A program made the position numbers and the translations under genes. From assembly GCA_046316025.1 (NCBI GenBank), contig JBKCXU010000024.1, positions 27,992-91,991 of the forward strand: DNA of 64,000 nt. The letters run 5' to 3'. The notes below the pieces were generated by a model that saw only the letters and a list, made by a program, of their open reading frames with translations, was not told where the DNA came from and did not search any database. Position 1 is the first letter of the stretch; the number at the start of each line of letters is the position of its first letter. Origin of the DNA: JAJTHJ01 sp046316025. Lineage in GTDB: Bacteria > Pseudomonadota > Gammaproteobacteria > Burkholderiales > Burkholderiaceae_F. Shown here piece by piece: positions 35,820 to 46,828 of this stretch.

Positions 35820-35825
35820 GCCGGA

Positions 35826-36667
35826 ATGCGCGACTGCTCCGATGGCCCACGCAGCGTGCAACGAGCGCGTGCCTGGTGTCTGTCGCTGGTGGCGAGCGTG
35901 CTGACGGGCTGTTCGGCGCTTGGGCACCTGGTCGCGCGCACGAACTCGATCCATGTCGAGCCCTTGGCCGAGTCGGCTCCGGGGGCAGGGTCGAACTGTT
36001 CTCGGTGGAACTGGGGCGCAAGCCGCGCAGTGCCGTGTTTTTCGTGACCGGCTCGGGCTGCGCGTAATTGGCGTAGTACATGAACTCGTACTTCCGGGGC
36101 CTGACCGGCTCATGGACCATCTACGCGGCGCAGAAGGCGGGCGTTTCGATGGGCGATGCCGGCTTCGTGTGCAGCAAGACGTTTTATGAGCACGACGACG
36201 ACGAGACGCGGCTCACGCGCAATCGAGTCGCTCTCAACCAAGTGCTGCGCCGCCACGGTGAGGTGGCAGGCATTGTCGGCGTATCCGAAGGCGGCGACAC
36301 GTTTGCCGCCGCGTTCGCGCAGATCGACGCGAGCGCGGGCGACGACCTCTCCCAGAAAGTCCTTGGGCTGCCGGTCGAATACTGGAGGTCGATCATCGAT
36401 CGCGACCCCGCACCCCTCTACCTGTCGCTCGACCGGCCCATCCTGCTGATTCACGGTGGTCGCGACGAATCCGACCCAGTGGAGTCGGCGCAGTGGTTGG
36501 CACAGCGCTTCGAGGCCGAGCAGAAGACCAATTTTCGGCTGCTCGATCTACCCGAAGCCGATCACGTCCTCAAGCAGCATGGCGAAGACCTGAAGCCGCA
36601 GGTCATGGGCGAGGTAGCCTACTTCCTGAGGGATCATCGGGGATGTGTGACGCGGCCAACCCGATAG
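35826..36667 (+). pseudogene. Degenerate lipoprotein alpha/beta hydrolase
   Basis: The N-terminal part (from 35826) encodes a lipoprotein signal (LVASVLTGCSALGHL). The reading frame then shifts near 35985-35992 into RVELFSVELGRKPRSAVFFV. Two in-frame stops follow (TAA at 36065 and TAG at 36074), after which the same frame continues with MNSYFRGLTGSWTIYAAQKA and an intact hydrolase body (GIVGVSEGGD nucleophile elbow, RPILLIHGGRDESD, and a late His in EADHVLKQHG). All pieces line up as one serine hydrolase broken by a frameshift and two stops. The C-terminal part could be translated alone from 36080, but it would lack the N-terminal strands. Confidence 0.75.
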
Positions 36668-37113
36668 CGATCGAGTACTCCGATCCGGAGAGTGCCGACG
36701 CGCAAGCTCTGATCGATGCGCTCTCGGCCGCGCTGCTCGTGCTCACGGGCGACGACGGCCGGCGCCGCGCGCCGCCGGACGACCTGCGCGCGCCGAGCGG
36801 CCTGTTTCTGCTGGCGCGCGATGCGCAGGGTGTCGCCGTTGGCTGCGGCGGTCTGCGCGTGCTCGACGCCGCGGTAGGTGAAATCAAGCGGATGTACGCG
36901 GCACCCGGTAGCGGCGCCGGGGCCGTGATCCTGCGGCGCCTGGAAGAGGAGGCGCGTGTGCTCGGTCTGCGCCGGCTTGTGCTGTCCACCCGGCGCGTCA
37001 ATGAACGCGCGTTGTCGTTCTATCGGCGCCACGGCTATCGCGACGCCGCGGCGTATGGCGACTACATCGCCCGCGCGGAGTCGGTTTGCCTGGAAAGGTC
37101 GCTGCTACCCTGA
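36643..37113 (+). CDS. GNAT family N-acetyltransferase
   Basis: The 156-residue GNAT-fold protein has AVGEIKRMYAAPGSGAGAVIL (the acetyl-CoA pyrophosphate-binding region in a variant form), RRLEEEARVLGLRRLVLST, and NERALSFYRRHGYRDAAAYG near the end, as is typical of small-molecule acetyltransferases. The start at 36643 follows GAGGGATC; the upstream frame belongs to the hydrolase remnant, whose last 25 bases it overlaps. The substrate is unknown. Confidence 0.85.
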   Translation: MCDAANPIAIEYSDPESADAQALIDALSAALLVLTGDDGRRRAPPDDLRAPSGLFLLARDAQGVAVGCGGLRVLDAAVGEIKRMYAAPGSGAGAVILRRLEEEARVLGLRRLVLSTRRVNERALSFYRRHGYRDAAAYGDYIARAESVCLERSLLP

Positions 37114-37144
37114 TTTTCTTTTGGGCACAGCGGGACTTCGCTCG

Positions 37145-37206
37145 GGGCGCTCCCGCGCGACACGCAGAAGAAAGTGGTGGAGTTCGTGCAGCAGGGGGCG
37201 AGATCG
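37145..37206 (+). pseudogene. Degraded copy of a thiC 3' end
   Basis: In the forward strand this segment reads GALPRDTQKKVVEFVQQG, matching the ThiC C-terminus EALARGMQEKAVEFVRQG at 35745-35799. By eye roughly three quarters of the nucleotides agree over about 60 bases, then one base is lost. No thiC body precedes it. It is probably debris of a second, divergent thiC end left by a rearrangement. Confidence 0.5.
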
Positions 37207-37279
37207 ATCGCCGCGCATAATCGGCGCTCGCTCCGGCGGCACCGGGCCCGCCGGACGCACACACCAAGGAGGATCGACC

Positions 37280-37828
37280 ATGGGTTTGCTCGATGAAATG
37301 CTGTCCGGCGCGCTGGGCGGGACGGGGGCGGCGCAGCGGCCGCAGGCGGGCGGTGCGCCGGGTGGCGCCGCTGCGCTGATGGCGCTGCTGCCGGTGGTAC
37401 TGGCCATGCTTAACGGTCGCGGCGGAGCCGGACCCGGCGCCGCTATGGCGCCCGGCGGCGGCTTGGGCGATCTCGGCGGCCTGCTCGGGCAGATGATGGG
37501 CGGCGGGGCGCCGGCGGCCGGCGGTTTGGGTGGCTTGGGCGACCTGCTCGGCCGCATCCAGCAGGCGGGCTATGGCGAACAGGCCCGTTCCTGGGTCGGC
37601 ACCGGACAGAACCTGCCGATCGACGCGGACGCCATCGGCCGCATCCTTGGCAGCGACGGCGTGGCGGACATTGCTCGTCGGGCCGGATTGAGCGAGCAGG
37701 AGGCGAGCCAGGGCCTGTCGGCGCTGTTGCCGGAGATGGTCGATCGCCTGACGCCTTCCGGCAGTCTTCCCGAGCCGGGTATGTTCGACGCCAGCTTGGC
37801 GGACTTGCAGCGGCGATTGGGTCTTTGA
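37280..37828 (+). CDS. YidB-like DUF937 family protein
   Basis: The 182-residue cytoplasmic protein has a Gly/Ala-rich N-terminal half (MGLLDEMLSGALGG, GGLGDLGGLLGQMMGGG) and the C-terminal YidB region GYGEQARSWVGTGQN followed by GVADIARRAGLSEQEA and LPEMVDRLTPSG. AAGGAGG precedes the ATG at good spacing. YidB/DUF937 proteins have no established function. It starts a small group of conserved unknown genes with the next two. Confidence 0.85.
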   Translation: MGLLDEMLSGALGGTGAAQRPQAGGAPGGAAALMALLPVVLAMLNGRGGAGPGAAMAPGGGLGDLGGLLGQMMGGGAPAAGGLGGLGDLLGRIQQAGYGEQARSWVGTGQNLPIDADAIGRILGSDGVADIARRAGLSEQEASQGLSALLPEMVDRLTPSGSLPEPGMFDASLADLQRRLGL

Positions 37829-37892
37829 TGGGGTGCAGGGCAGCCTGCGCGGGTGGCGGGCAGAGGCAGCGTCGGCGGCGCAGGGCGGATTG

Positions 37893-38117
37893 ATGCTGGT
37901 CTGGCTCGACAAGATTCCCCTCGTGGTGTTCGTGCTCGCGGCGCTGCTGCTGGGCTTCGCGCCCTTCGTGCCCGAGCCGCACATCTGGGAGAAGGTCAAG
38001 ATGCTCGCGGCCGGCACGCTGCGGCGGCCGATCGATGTTTTCGATTTGCTGTATCACGCGCTGCCCTTCCTGCTGCTCGCGGCGAAGCTCGTCCGGATGT
38101 GGCAGCTGCGCGGATGA
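37893..38117 (+). CDS. Conserved small membrane protein
   Basis: The 74-residue protein has two hydrophobic helices (IPLVVFVLAALLLGFAPF and LLYHALPFLLLAAKLVRMW) with the conserved connecting segment PEPHIWEKVKMLAAGTLRRP. Short proteins of this pattern occur in many proteobacteria, sometimes labelled as transporters without evidence. The start at 37893 is the ATG just before the first helix. The stop overlaps the next start (ATGA). Function is unknown. Confidence 0.7.
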   Translation: MLVWLDKIPLVVFVLAALLLGFAPFVPEPHIWEKVKMLAAGTLRRPIDVFDLLYHALPFLLLAAKLVRMWQLRG

Positions 38118-38794
38118 CGCTGACCCTGCTGCACACCCGCGTGCTCGGCGTGCTCGTCGAAAAAGAGCGCACCGTGCCCGACACTTATCCGCTGTCGTTG
38201 AACGCGCTGGTCGCCGGCTGCAATCAGAAGAACAACCGCGATCCGGTGTTGAGCGTGAGCGAGGCCGAGGTGCAGGCCGCGCTGGACGAACTGAAGTCGA
38301 AGTCGCTCGTCATTGAAGTGAGCGGCGCGCGCGTGGCGCGTTACGAGCACAACGCCGGCCGCGTGCTCAAGCTGCCGGCGCCTTCGGTGGCGCTGCTGGC
38401 GACCCTCTTCCTGCGCGGGGCGCAGACCGCCGGCGAGTTGCGCATCAACGCCGAGCGGCTGCACCGCTTTGCCGACATCTCCTCGGTCGAAGCGTTTCTC
38501 GAAGAACTGGCCACCCGGCCCGACGCGCAGGGCGGTGCGCTCGTGGTTCTGCTGCCGCGCCGCCCCGGCGAGCGCGAGCCGCGCTGGGCGCATTTGTTGT
38601 CGGGGCCGGTGGAGATTTCCGCCCCGGCGGCGGCTGCCGCCGCGGAGGCGTCGCTCGAAGCGCGCGTGGCCGCGCTTGAAGCGGAGGTGGCGGAGCTCAA
38701 GGCGCAGGTGGCACAGCGGAGGCCGGATGAGGTATCCGTTGCCCTCACCCCCGGCCCCTCTCCCGCTGATGCGGGCGAGGGGAGAAACACGTAG
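38114..38794 (+). CDS. YceH family (DUF480) protein with repeat-encoded C-terminus
   Basis: The 226-residue protein has two winged-helix DUF480 modules: LGVLVEKERTVPDTYPLSLNALVAGCNQK at the N-terminus and VALLATLFLRGAQTAGELR in the second half. A coiled coil follows (ARVAALEAEVAELKAQVA). The family is conserved but its role is unknown. The last 17 or so residues (ALTPGPSPADAGEG and neighbours) are encoded by a dispersed palindromic repeat at 38742, so the natural C-terminus has been replaced or extended. The start overlaps the previous stop (ATGA). Confidence 0.85.
   Translation: MTLTLLHTRVLGVLVEKERTVPDTYPLSLNALVAGCNQKNNRDPVLSVSEAEVQAALDELKSKSLVIEVSGARVARYEHNAGRVLKLPAPSVALLATLFLRGAQTAGELRINAERLHRFADISSVEAFLEELATRPDAQGGALVVLLPRRPGEREPRWAHLLSGPVEISAPAAAAAAEASLEARVAALEAEVAELKAQVAQRRPDEVSVALTPGPSPADAGEGRNT
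38742..38782. repeat. Dispersed palindrome, copy within yceH-like gene
   Basis: The 41-base sequence beginning CCCTCACCCCCGGCCCCTCT and ending GATGCGGGCGAGGGG is identical to 48879-48919 inside valS. It contains a CCCCTCTCCCGC-TGAT-GCGGGCGAGGGG hairpin. Similar units form the cluster at 31353-31483. Confidence 0.9.
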
Positions 38795-38941
38795 CACGGA
38801 TTCCCGCGCGGGCGCGCCTGCCTTCGGGCGACAAAATCGCGCCGGTTGTGACTCCATACTCCGTTGAGCGTTGAGTGTGATCAAGAGCAGCGAGGGCCGG
38901 CGGCGCAAACTGCCTCGATCCCCCTCTCGCAACATCCGTTC

Positions 38942-40600
38942 ATGACCGATCACCGCAAACCCCACACTCCCCGCCGCGGCATCGACTGGCTGCGCGACCC
39001 CGCGACCAACAAGGGCACGGCATTCACCGCCGCGGAGCGCGACGCACTCGGTCTGCGCGGGCTGCTGCCGCCGCGGGTGGCGACCATCGAAGAGCAGGCG
39101 CAACGCATGCTCGCCAACCTGCGCGGCTACAGCGAGCCGCTGCACAAGTACGTGGCGCTGGAGGCACTGCACGGCCGCAATACGGAGTTCTTCTACCGCC
39201 TGCTGACCGACCACCTCGAAGAGCTGATGCCGATCGCCTACACGCCCACCGTGGGCGAGGCCTGCCAGCACTTCGGCCACATCTTCCAGCAGGCGCGCGG
39301 GCTGTACGTATCGATCGAAGACCGCGGCCGCGTGGCCGAACTGCTCGCCAACTGGCCGGAAGACGAAGTCGATATCGTCGTCGTCACCGATGGCGAGCGC
39401 ATCCTGGGCCTGGGCGATCTGGGTGCCAACGGCATGGGCATCGCCATCGGCAAGCTGGCGCTGTACGTCGCCTGCGCCGGCATCCACCCGCGGCGCAAGC
39501 TGCCGGTGCTGCTCGACGTGGGCACCAACAACCCGGCGCTGCGCGGCGATCCGCTCTACCTCGGCCTGAACCGCCCGCGCGCGACCGGTGCCGAGTACGA
39601 CGCGCTGGTCGATGAGTTCATGACCGCCCTGGCCGCGCGCTTCCCTGGCGTGGTGGTGCAGTTCGAGGACTTTGCCAATCACCATGCGTTCGACCTGCTG
39701 GCGCGCTGGCGCGAGCGGTTGCCCTGCTTCAACGACGACATTCAAGGCACCGCGGCGGTGGCGGTTGCGGGGCTGCTGTCCGCGCTGCGCGTGACCGGTA
39801 GCCAGCCCGCCGAACAGCGCTTGCTGTTCCTCGGCGCGGGCGAGGCCGCCACCGGCATTGCCGATCTGTACGCGGCGGCGGTGCGGGCCGAAGGGGTGGC
39901 GCCAGCCGATGCATGCCGCTGTTCGTGGCTTTTCGACAGCAAGGGCTTGGTGGTCGCCGGCCGCACCGACCTGGCCGCGCACAAGCGCGCCTACGCGCAC
40001 GCGCATGCGCCGGCGACCGACTTTGCCGCCGCCGTCGAGGCGCTGCGGCCGACCGCGATCGTCGGCGTCTCTGCCGTGGCCGGCGCGTTCGACGAGCGCG
40101 TGCTGGGTGCGCTCGCCGCGTGCAACGCGCGGCCGATCGTCTTCGCCTTGTCCAACCCGACTTCGCGTGCCGAGTGCACGGCCGAGCAGGCCTATCGGTT
40201 CACCGATGGTCGCGCGTTGTTCGCTTCCGGCAGCCCGTTCGGTGCGGTCGAGTTCAACGGCCGGCGCTACGTGCCGCGGCAGGGCAACAACGCCTATGTG
40301 TTCCCCGGCATCGGGCTGGGAGCCATCGTCTCGCGCACGCGGGCGATCACCGACGAGATGTTCCTCACGGCAGCGCGCACGCTGGCCGGCGAGGTGTCCG
40401 ACGCCGATCTGGCGCAGGGCAGCCTTTATCCGCCGCTGGCGCAGGTGCGCCAGGTGTCGGCGCGGATCGCCGCCGCGGTGGCGTCGGTGGCCTGGGCGCA
40501 GGGGCTGTCGCCCGTGCCGCGCCCGTCCGATCTGCCTAGCCTCGTGCGGGCGAGCATGTACGAGCCGGGGTATCGCGGCTGCGCCGCGGCAGGCGCCTGA
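38942..40600 (+). CDS. maeA: NAD-dependent malic enzyme
   Basis: The 552-residue enzyme decarboxylates malate to pyruvate. It shows MPIAYTPTVGEACQHFG, EDRGRV, and GLGDLGANGMGIAIGKLALYVACAGI in the malate-binding domain. It continues with FEDFANHHAFDLL, FNDDIQGTAAVAVAGLL (metal and substrate ligands) and the NAD fold LFLGAGEAATGIADLY. The length is close to E. coli SfcA (about 565). The ATG at 38942 is used because the upstream extension to 38864 overlaps repeat-derived sequence. It is followed after 44 bases by the AI-2E permease gene. Confidence 0.93.
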   Translation: MTDHRKPHTPRRGIDWLRDPATNKGTAFTAAERDALGLRGLLPPRVATIEEQAQRMLANLRGYSEPLHKYVALEALHGRNTEFFYRLLTDHLEELMPIAYTPTVGEACQHFGHIFQQARGLYVSIEDRGRVAELLANWPEDEVDIVVVTDGERILGLGDLGANGMGIAIGKLALYVACAGIHPRRKLPVLLDVGTNNPALRGDPLYLGLNRPRATGAEYDALVDEFMTALAARFPGVVVQFEDFANHHAFDLLARWRERLPCFNDDIQGTAAVAVAGLLSALRVTGSQPAEQRLLFLGAGEAATGIADLYAAAVRAEGVAPADACRCSWLFDSKGLVVAGRTDLAAHKRAYAHAHAPATDFAAAVEALRPTAIVGVSAVAGAFDERVLGALAACNARPIVFALSNPTSRAECTAEQAYRFTDGRALFASGSPFGAVEFNGRRYVPRQGNNAYVFPGIGLGAIVSRTRAITDEMFLTAARTLAGEVSDADLAQGSLYPPLAQVRQVSARIAAAVASVAWAQGLSPVPRPSDLPSLVRASMYEPGYRGCAAAGA

Positions 40601-40644
40601 GGGCGGGCACAATCGCGCCTGACCCGATTGCCGAAGGCACCCCG

Positions 40645-41694
40645 ATGTCGCGCGACCCGTTCCAGATTTTCATCTCCAGCCTGGTCACGCTGGCGCTGAT
40701 CGGCGCCGCGCTGTGGATTCTGAGCCCCTTTGCGGTGGCGATCCTGTGGGCGACGATGATCGCGGTGGCCTGCTGGCCGCTGTTCCTGCGGCTGGAGGCG
40801 CGGCTGGGCAGGCGGCGCTGGCTGGCGGTGACGGCAATGTTCTTCGTGATGCTCGCGGTTTTCGTGCTGCCCTTCGTGGCCGCGGTGGCCACACTGGTGC
40901 AACACACGGACGAGATCGTCCACTTCATCAAGCTGCTGTCGCAGCCCGAGTTGCCGCCGCCGCCCGCCTGGGTGCAGACGCTGCCGCTGATCGGCCCGCG
41001 CGCGCACGAGTGGTGGACGGCGGCGCAGGGCGATCCGCAGAGCCTGGTGGCGCGCGCGTTGCCCTACCTGGGCAAGCTCGTGCAGTGGCTGGTCGGGCAC
41101 GCGAGCGGTGTGGGCTTGCTGGTCGTCAACATCCTGCTCACCATCGTGCTGGCGACAGTGATGTTCGCCAACGGCGAGGTTGCGGCCAACCATTTGCGGC
41201 GCGCCGTGCGGCGGCTGGGCGGGGAGCGTGGCGAGCAGGCGCTGCAACTGTCCGCGATGGCGATCCGCGGGGTGGCGCTCGGCGTGGTGGTGACCGCGCT
41301 GATCCAGGCCACCTTTGCCGGCCTTGGTCTGTGGATCGCCGACGTGCCGGTGGCCGGGCTGCTCACGGCCGCGATGTTCCTGCTCGCCATTGCGCAGATC
41401 GGCGTCGGGCCGGTGATGATCCCGGCGACGATTTGGCTCTACTGGAACGGCGACGCGCTGTGGGGCACCGTGCTGCTGGTGTGGACGGTGATCACTCTGA
41501 CGATGGACAACGTGCTGCGGCCCTGGCTCATCAAGCGCGGCGCCGATCTGCCGCTGCTCTTGATCTTCGCCGGCGTGGTCGGCGGGCTGCTGACGATGGG
41601 GTTGCTCGGCATCTTCATCGGGCCGACGCTGCTGGCGGTGGCCTTCATGCTGTTCGATGCGTGGATCGACGAAGACGACGTGAAGAAGCCGTAG
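40645..41694 (+). CDS. AI-2E transporter family (PerM-like) membrane protein
   Basis: The 349-residue protein has about eight hydrophobic helices and the family pattern: LVTLALIGAALWILSPFAVAILWA at the start and a soluble middle part. Near the end come MILPATIW-like MIPATIWLYWNGDALWG, NVLRPWLIKRGADLP and GLLGIFIGPTLLAV. Members have been linked to AI-2 export, Na+/H+ exchange or unknown transport, so the cargo is open. GAAGG lies a short way before the ATG. The TAG stop lies inside a palindromic repeat. Confidence 0.88.
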   Translation: MSRDPFQIFISSLVTLALIGAALWILSPFAVAILWATMIAVACWPLFLRLEARLGRRRWLAVTAMFFVMLAVFVLPFVAAVATLVQHTDEIVHFIKLLSQPELPPPPAWVQTLPLIGPRAHEWWTAAQGDPQSLVARALPYLGKLVQWLVGHASGVGLLVVNILLTIVLATVMFANGEVAANHLRRAVRRLGGERGEQALQLSAMAIRGVALGVVVTALIQATFAGLGLWIADVPVAGLLTAAMFLLAIAQIGVGPVMIPATIWLYWNGDALWGTVLLVWTVITLTMDNVLRPWLIKRGADLPLLLIFAGVVGGLLTMGLLGIFIGPTLLAVAFMLFDAWIDEDDVKKP

Positions 41695-41780
41695 CCCGGA
41701 TGCGGGCGCGTAAGCGTCGGAATCCGGGGCGATGCGGGGAGCGAACGAAAGATCCCGGATTCCGCTTCGCTTCGTCCGGG

Positions 41781-41784
<4 letters not shown>
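41691..41784. repeat. REP-like element GTAGCCCGGA...TCCGGGCTAC supplying two stop codons
   Basis: This 94-base element has the terminal inverted arms GTAGCCCGGA (41691-41700) and TCCGGGCTAC (41775-41784), with AATCCGGGG and CCCGGATTCCGC as inner arms. The arms carry TAG on each strand: one ends the AI-2E permease gene (41692-41694), the other ends the convergent Fe-S/FAD dehydrogenase gene (41781-41783). It probably also acts as a bidirectional terminator. Confidence 0.9.
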
Positions 41785-44603
<2,819 letters not shown>

Positions 44604-44782
44604 GGGCGGCACCGTAGCAGCGGCGCGCGCGCACGGCTTTGCGATGGGGCAAGAAATCGGTTCGTCCGCGGGCCGCCGCGCCAGAGGACGACCGGGTCGC
44701 CGCGAGCCGTTTGGTCCCGCGGCGGTACCGCTACGATGCAGGCTTTGCTGCCCCGGACCCTTCTGCGGCCGGCCGCTGTCCG

Positions 44783-45964
44783 ATGACTCCCTACCGCATC
44801 TTGACCCTCAATCCGATCTCGCCGCTCGGCCTCGAGCGGCTGCCGGCCGCGCGCTACCAGGTCGGCAAGCAGTTCGACGCGCCCGACGCGGTGCTCGTCC
44901 GCTCGGCCGACATGCACAAAATGGCGATCCCGGCCAGCGTGCGCGCCATCGGCCGCGCCGGCGCGGGCACCAACAACATCCCGGTGGCGGAGCTCGCCAA
45001 GCGTGGCGTGCCGGTGTTCAACGCGCCGGGCGCCAACGCCAACGCGGTCAAGGAACTGGTCCTCGCCGCGTTGTTGATGGCGGCGCGCAATCTGGTGCCG
45101 GCGCTGGCTTATGTCGGCCGCCTCGACCCCGCTGCGGCCGATCTTGAAAAGCAGGTCGAAGACGGCAAGAAGCAGTTCGCCGGCATCGAACTGCCGCAAC
45201 GCACGCTGGGCGTGGTCGGGCTGGGCGCAATCGGCTCGCTGGTCGCGGACACGGCGCTCAAGCTCGGCATGAGCGTCGTCGGCTTCGACCCGGAGATCAC
45301 CGTCGACGCCGCGTGGCGGCTGCCCTCCAGCGTGCGCCGCGCCAACAGCATCGAAGACCTGCTCAAGCAGTGCGCCTTCGTCAGCCTGCACGTGCCGCTG
45401 CTGCCGGCCACGCGCGGCTTGCTCAACGAGTCGCGCATCGCCGCGCTCAAGCCCGGTGCGGTGTTGCTCAACTTCGCGCGCGACGCGCTGGTGGACGACG
45501 CGGCGGTTGCCGCCGCGTTGGCCGCCGGCAAGCTCAAGGCCTACATGACGGACTTTCCCAACGCTGCGCTGCTGGGCCGGCCCGGTGTGGTCGCCTTCCC
45601 GCATCTGGGCGCCTCCACCGCCGAGGCTGAGGACAACTGCGCGGTGATGGTGGTCGATCAGGTTCGCGCGTATCTGGAACAGGGCAGCATCGTCAACGCG
45701 GTGAACTTTCCCAACGTGGAGATGGCGCGCGAGTCGCCCTACCGCGTGGCGGTGGCCAATGCCAACGTGCCCAATCTTCTCGGGCAAATCTCCACCGCGC
45801 TCGCCCAGGCGGGGCTCAACATCCACAACATGGTCAACAAGTCGCGCGGCGAGGTGGCCTACACGCTGGTCGATGTGGACAGCCCGATTCCCGCCGCCGC
45901 GGTCTATGCGTTGGCGGCCATCGATGGTGTGCTGGCGGTGCGGTTGATTCCGGCTGAAGGCTGA
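44783..45964 (+). CDS. serA: D-3-phosphoglycerate dehydrogenase with ACT domain
   Basis: The 393-residue 2-hydroxyacid dehydrogenase shows IGRAGAGTNNIPVAELAKRGV, the NAD fold LGVVGLGAIGSLVADTAL, LKPGAVLLNFARDALVDD, and the catalytic His in FPHLGASTAEAEDNC. A C-terminal ACT regulatory domain follows (NLLGQISTALAQAGLNIHNMV). It catalyses the first step of serine synthesis, and the ACT domain suggests control by an amino acid. The ATG at 44783 was chosen because the 48 upstream codons overlap the divergent gene's leader. Adjacent to a D-2-hydroxyglutarate dehydrogenase-like gene. Confidence 0.9.
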   Translation: MTPYRILTLNPISPLGLERLPAARYQVGKQFDAPDAVLVRSADMHKMAIPASVRAIGRAGAGTNNIPVAELAKRGVPVFNAPGANANAVKELVLAALLMAARNLVPALAYVGRLDPAAADLEKQVEDGKKQFAGIELPQRTLGVVGLGAIGSLVADTALKLGMSVVGFDPEITVDAAWRLPSSVRRANSIEDLLKQCAFVSLHVPLLPATRGLLNESRIAALKPGAVLLNFARDALVDDAAVAAALAAGKLKAYMTDFPNAALLGRPGVVAFPHLGASTAEAEDNCAVMVVDQVRAYLEQGSIVNAVNFPNVEMARESPYRVAVANANVPNLLGQISTALAQAGLNIHNMVNKSRGEVAYTLVDVDSPIPAAAVYALAAIDGVLAVRLIPAEG

Positions 45965-45992
45965 GTGCCCCTTACCCCGGCTTGGACCAATT

Positions 45993-46028
45993 CCCTCCTC
46001 CGCATGCGGGGGAGGTCCAGGGTGGGGG
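45993..46028. repeat. CCTCCTCCGC-GCGGGGGAGG hairpin upstream of Nudix gene
   Basis: A palindromic unit (CCCTCCTCCGC-AT-GCGGGGGAGG followed by GGGTGGGGG) of the same family as the 31353-31483 cluster lies between serA and the Nudix gene. It may terminate serA transcription. Confidence 0.7.
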
Positions 46029-46062
46029 CGCGAGCGTCGCGATTCGTACTCAACCGCTACAA

Positions 46063-46581
46063 GTGTCCTCTGCCGACTACATCTACTGCCCTCTCTGCGC
46101 CACCGCACTGACCCGCCGAGTCGCCGGCGGGCGCGAGCGCAGCGCCTGCCCCGCCTGCGGCTGGGTGCATTGGGACAACCCGACGCCGGTGGTCGCCGCG
46201 GTGATCGAACTCGACGGCCAGGTGCTGCTCGCGCGCAATGCGGCCTGGCCGCAGGGCATGTTCGCGCTGGTCACCGGTTTTCTGGAGCGCGACGAGTCGC
46301 CCGCCGACGCGGTGATGCGCGAGGTGCGCGAAGAAACCTCGCTCGAACCGCTGGCCGCCCACCTGATCGGTGTCTACGACTTCGCACGGCACAATCAGGT
46401 CATCATCGGCTACCACGTGCCGGCGCGCGGCGAGGTGCGGTTGTCGGAGGAGCTTGCCGAGGTCAAGCTGATCGCGCCGGAAAAGGTGCGTCCGTGGCCG
46501 GTGGCGACCGGGCTGGCGCTGGCCGACTGGCTGCGCGCGCGCGACCTGCCGGTACACTTTCTCGACCTTTCGAGCCGTTGA
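46063..46581 (+). CDS. Nudix hydrolase with N-terminal zinc ribbon (NudC-like)
   Basis: Starting at the GTG at 46063, the product has 172 residues. An N-terminal zinc ribbon has CPLC and CPACG (about residues 9-34), followed by a Nudix fold with the box GFLERDESPADAVMREVREE around residues 82-101. The pair of zinc cysteines resembles NudC-type pyrophosphatases that act on NAD(H) or NAD-capped RNA, although this protein lacks the longer N-terminal domain of NudC. The longer open frame from 45982 overlaps a palindromic repeat and was not used. It precedes tusA-like and a small membrane gene closely. Confidence 0.8.
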   Translation: MSSADYIYCPLCATALTRRVAGGRERSACPACGWVHWDNPTPVVAAVIELDGQVLLARNAAWPQGMFALVTGFLERDESPADAVMREVREETSLEPLAAHLIGVYDFARHNQVIIGYHVPARGEVRLSEELAEVKLIAPEKVRPWPVATGLALADWLRARDLPVHFLDLSSR

Positions 46582-46585
46582 CCAC

Positions 46586-46828
46586 ATGTCCGCCGACGCG
46601 CCCGCCTTCGACCGCGAAATCGACACCCGCGGCCTGACTTGCCCGCTGCCGATCCTGCGCGCCAAGAAGGCGCTCGCCGATCTGACCAGCGGCCAGGTGC
46701 TGAAGATCGTCGCGACCGACCCGGGTTCGATGCGCGACTTTCAGGCGTTTGCGCGGCAGACCGGCAACGAGCTTCTCGCGCAACAGACCGTCGAGCGCGA
46801 GTTCATCCACTTTCTCAGGCGGCGCTGA
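46586..46828 (+). CDS. TusA-like sulfurtransferase
   Basis: The 80-residue protein belongs to the TusA/SirA family. It has the catalytic motif RGLTCPLPILRAKKAL, in which the cysteine of the CPxP box (around residue 19) carries a persulfide. It also has KIVATDPGSMRDFQAFARQTGN in the second half. TusA-type proteins relay sulfur in the cytoplasm for thio-modification and cofactor synthesis. The start is five bases after the Nudix stop, and the stop overlaps the next start (TGATG). Confidence 0.9.
   Translation: MSADAPAFDREIDTRGLTCPLPILRAKKALADLTSGQVLKIVATDPGSMRDFQAFARQTGNELLAQQTVEREFIHFLRRR

Noticed and set aside
35826..36667. Programmed frameshift or stop readthrough in the hydrolase
   Set aside because: Two close stops plus a frame change without a slippery sequence fit decay better than recoding.
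46063..46581. Full-length NudC call for the Nudix gene
   Set aside because: Zinc ribbon and Nudix box fit, but the NudC N-terminal domain is missing, so only a NudC-like label is justified.
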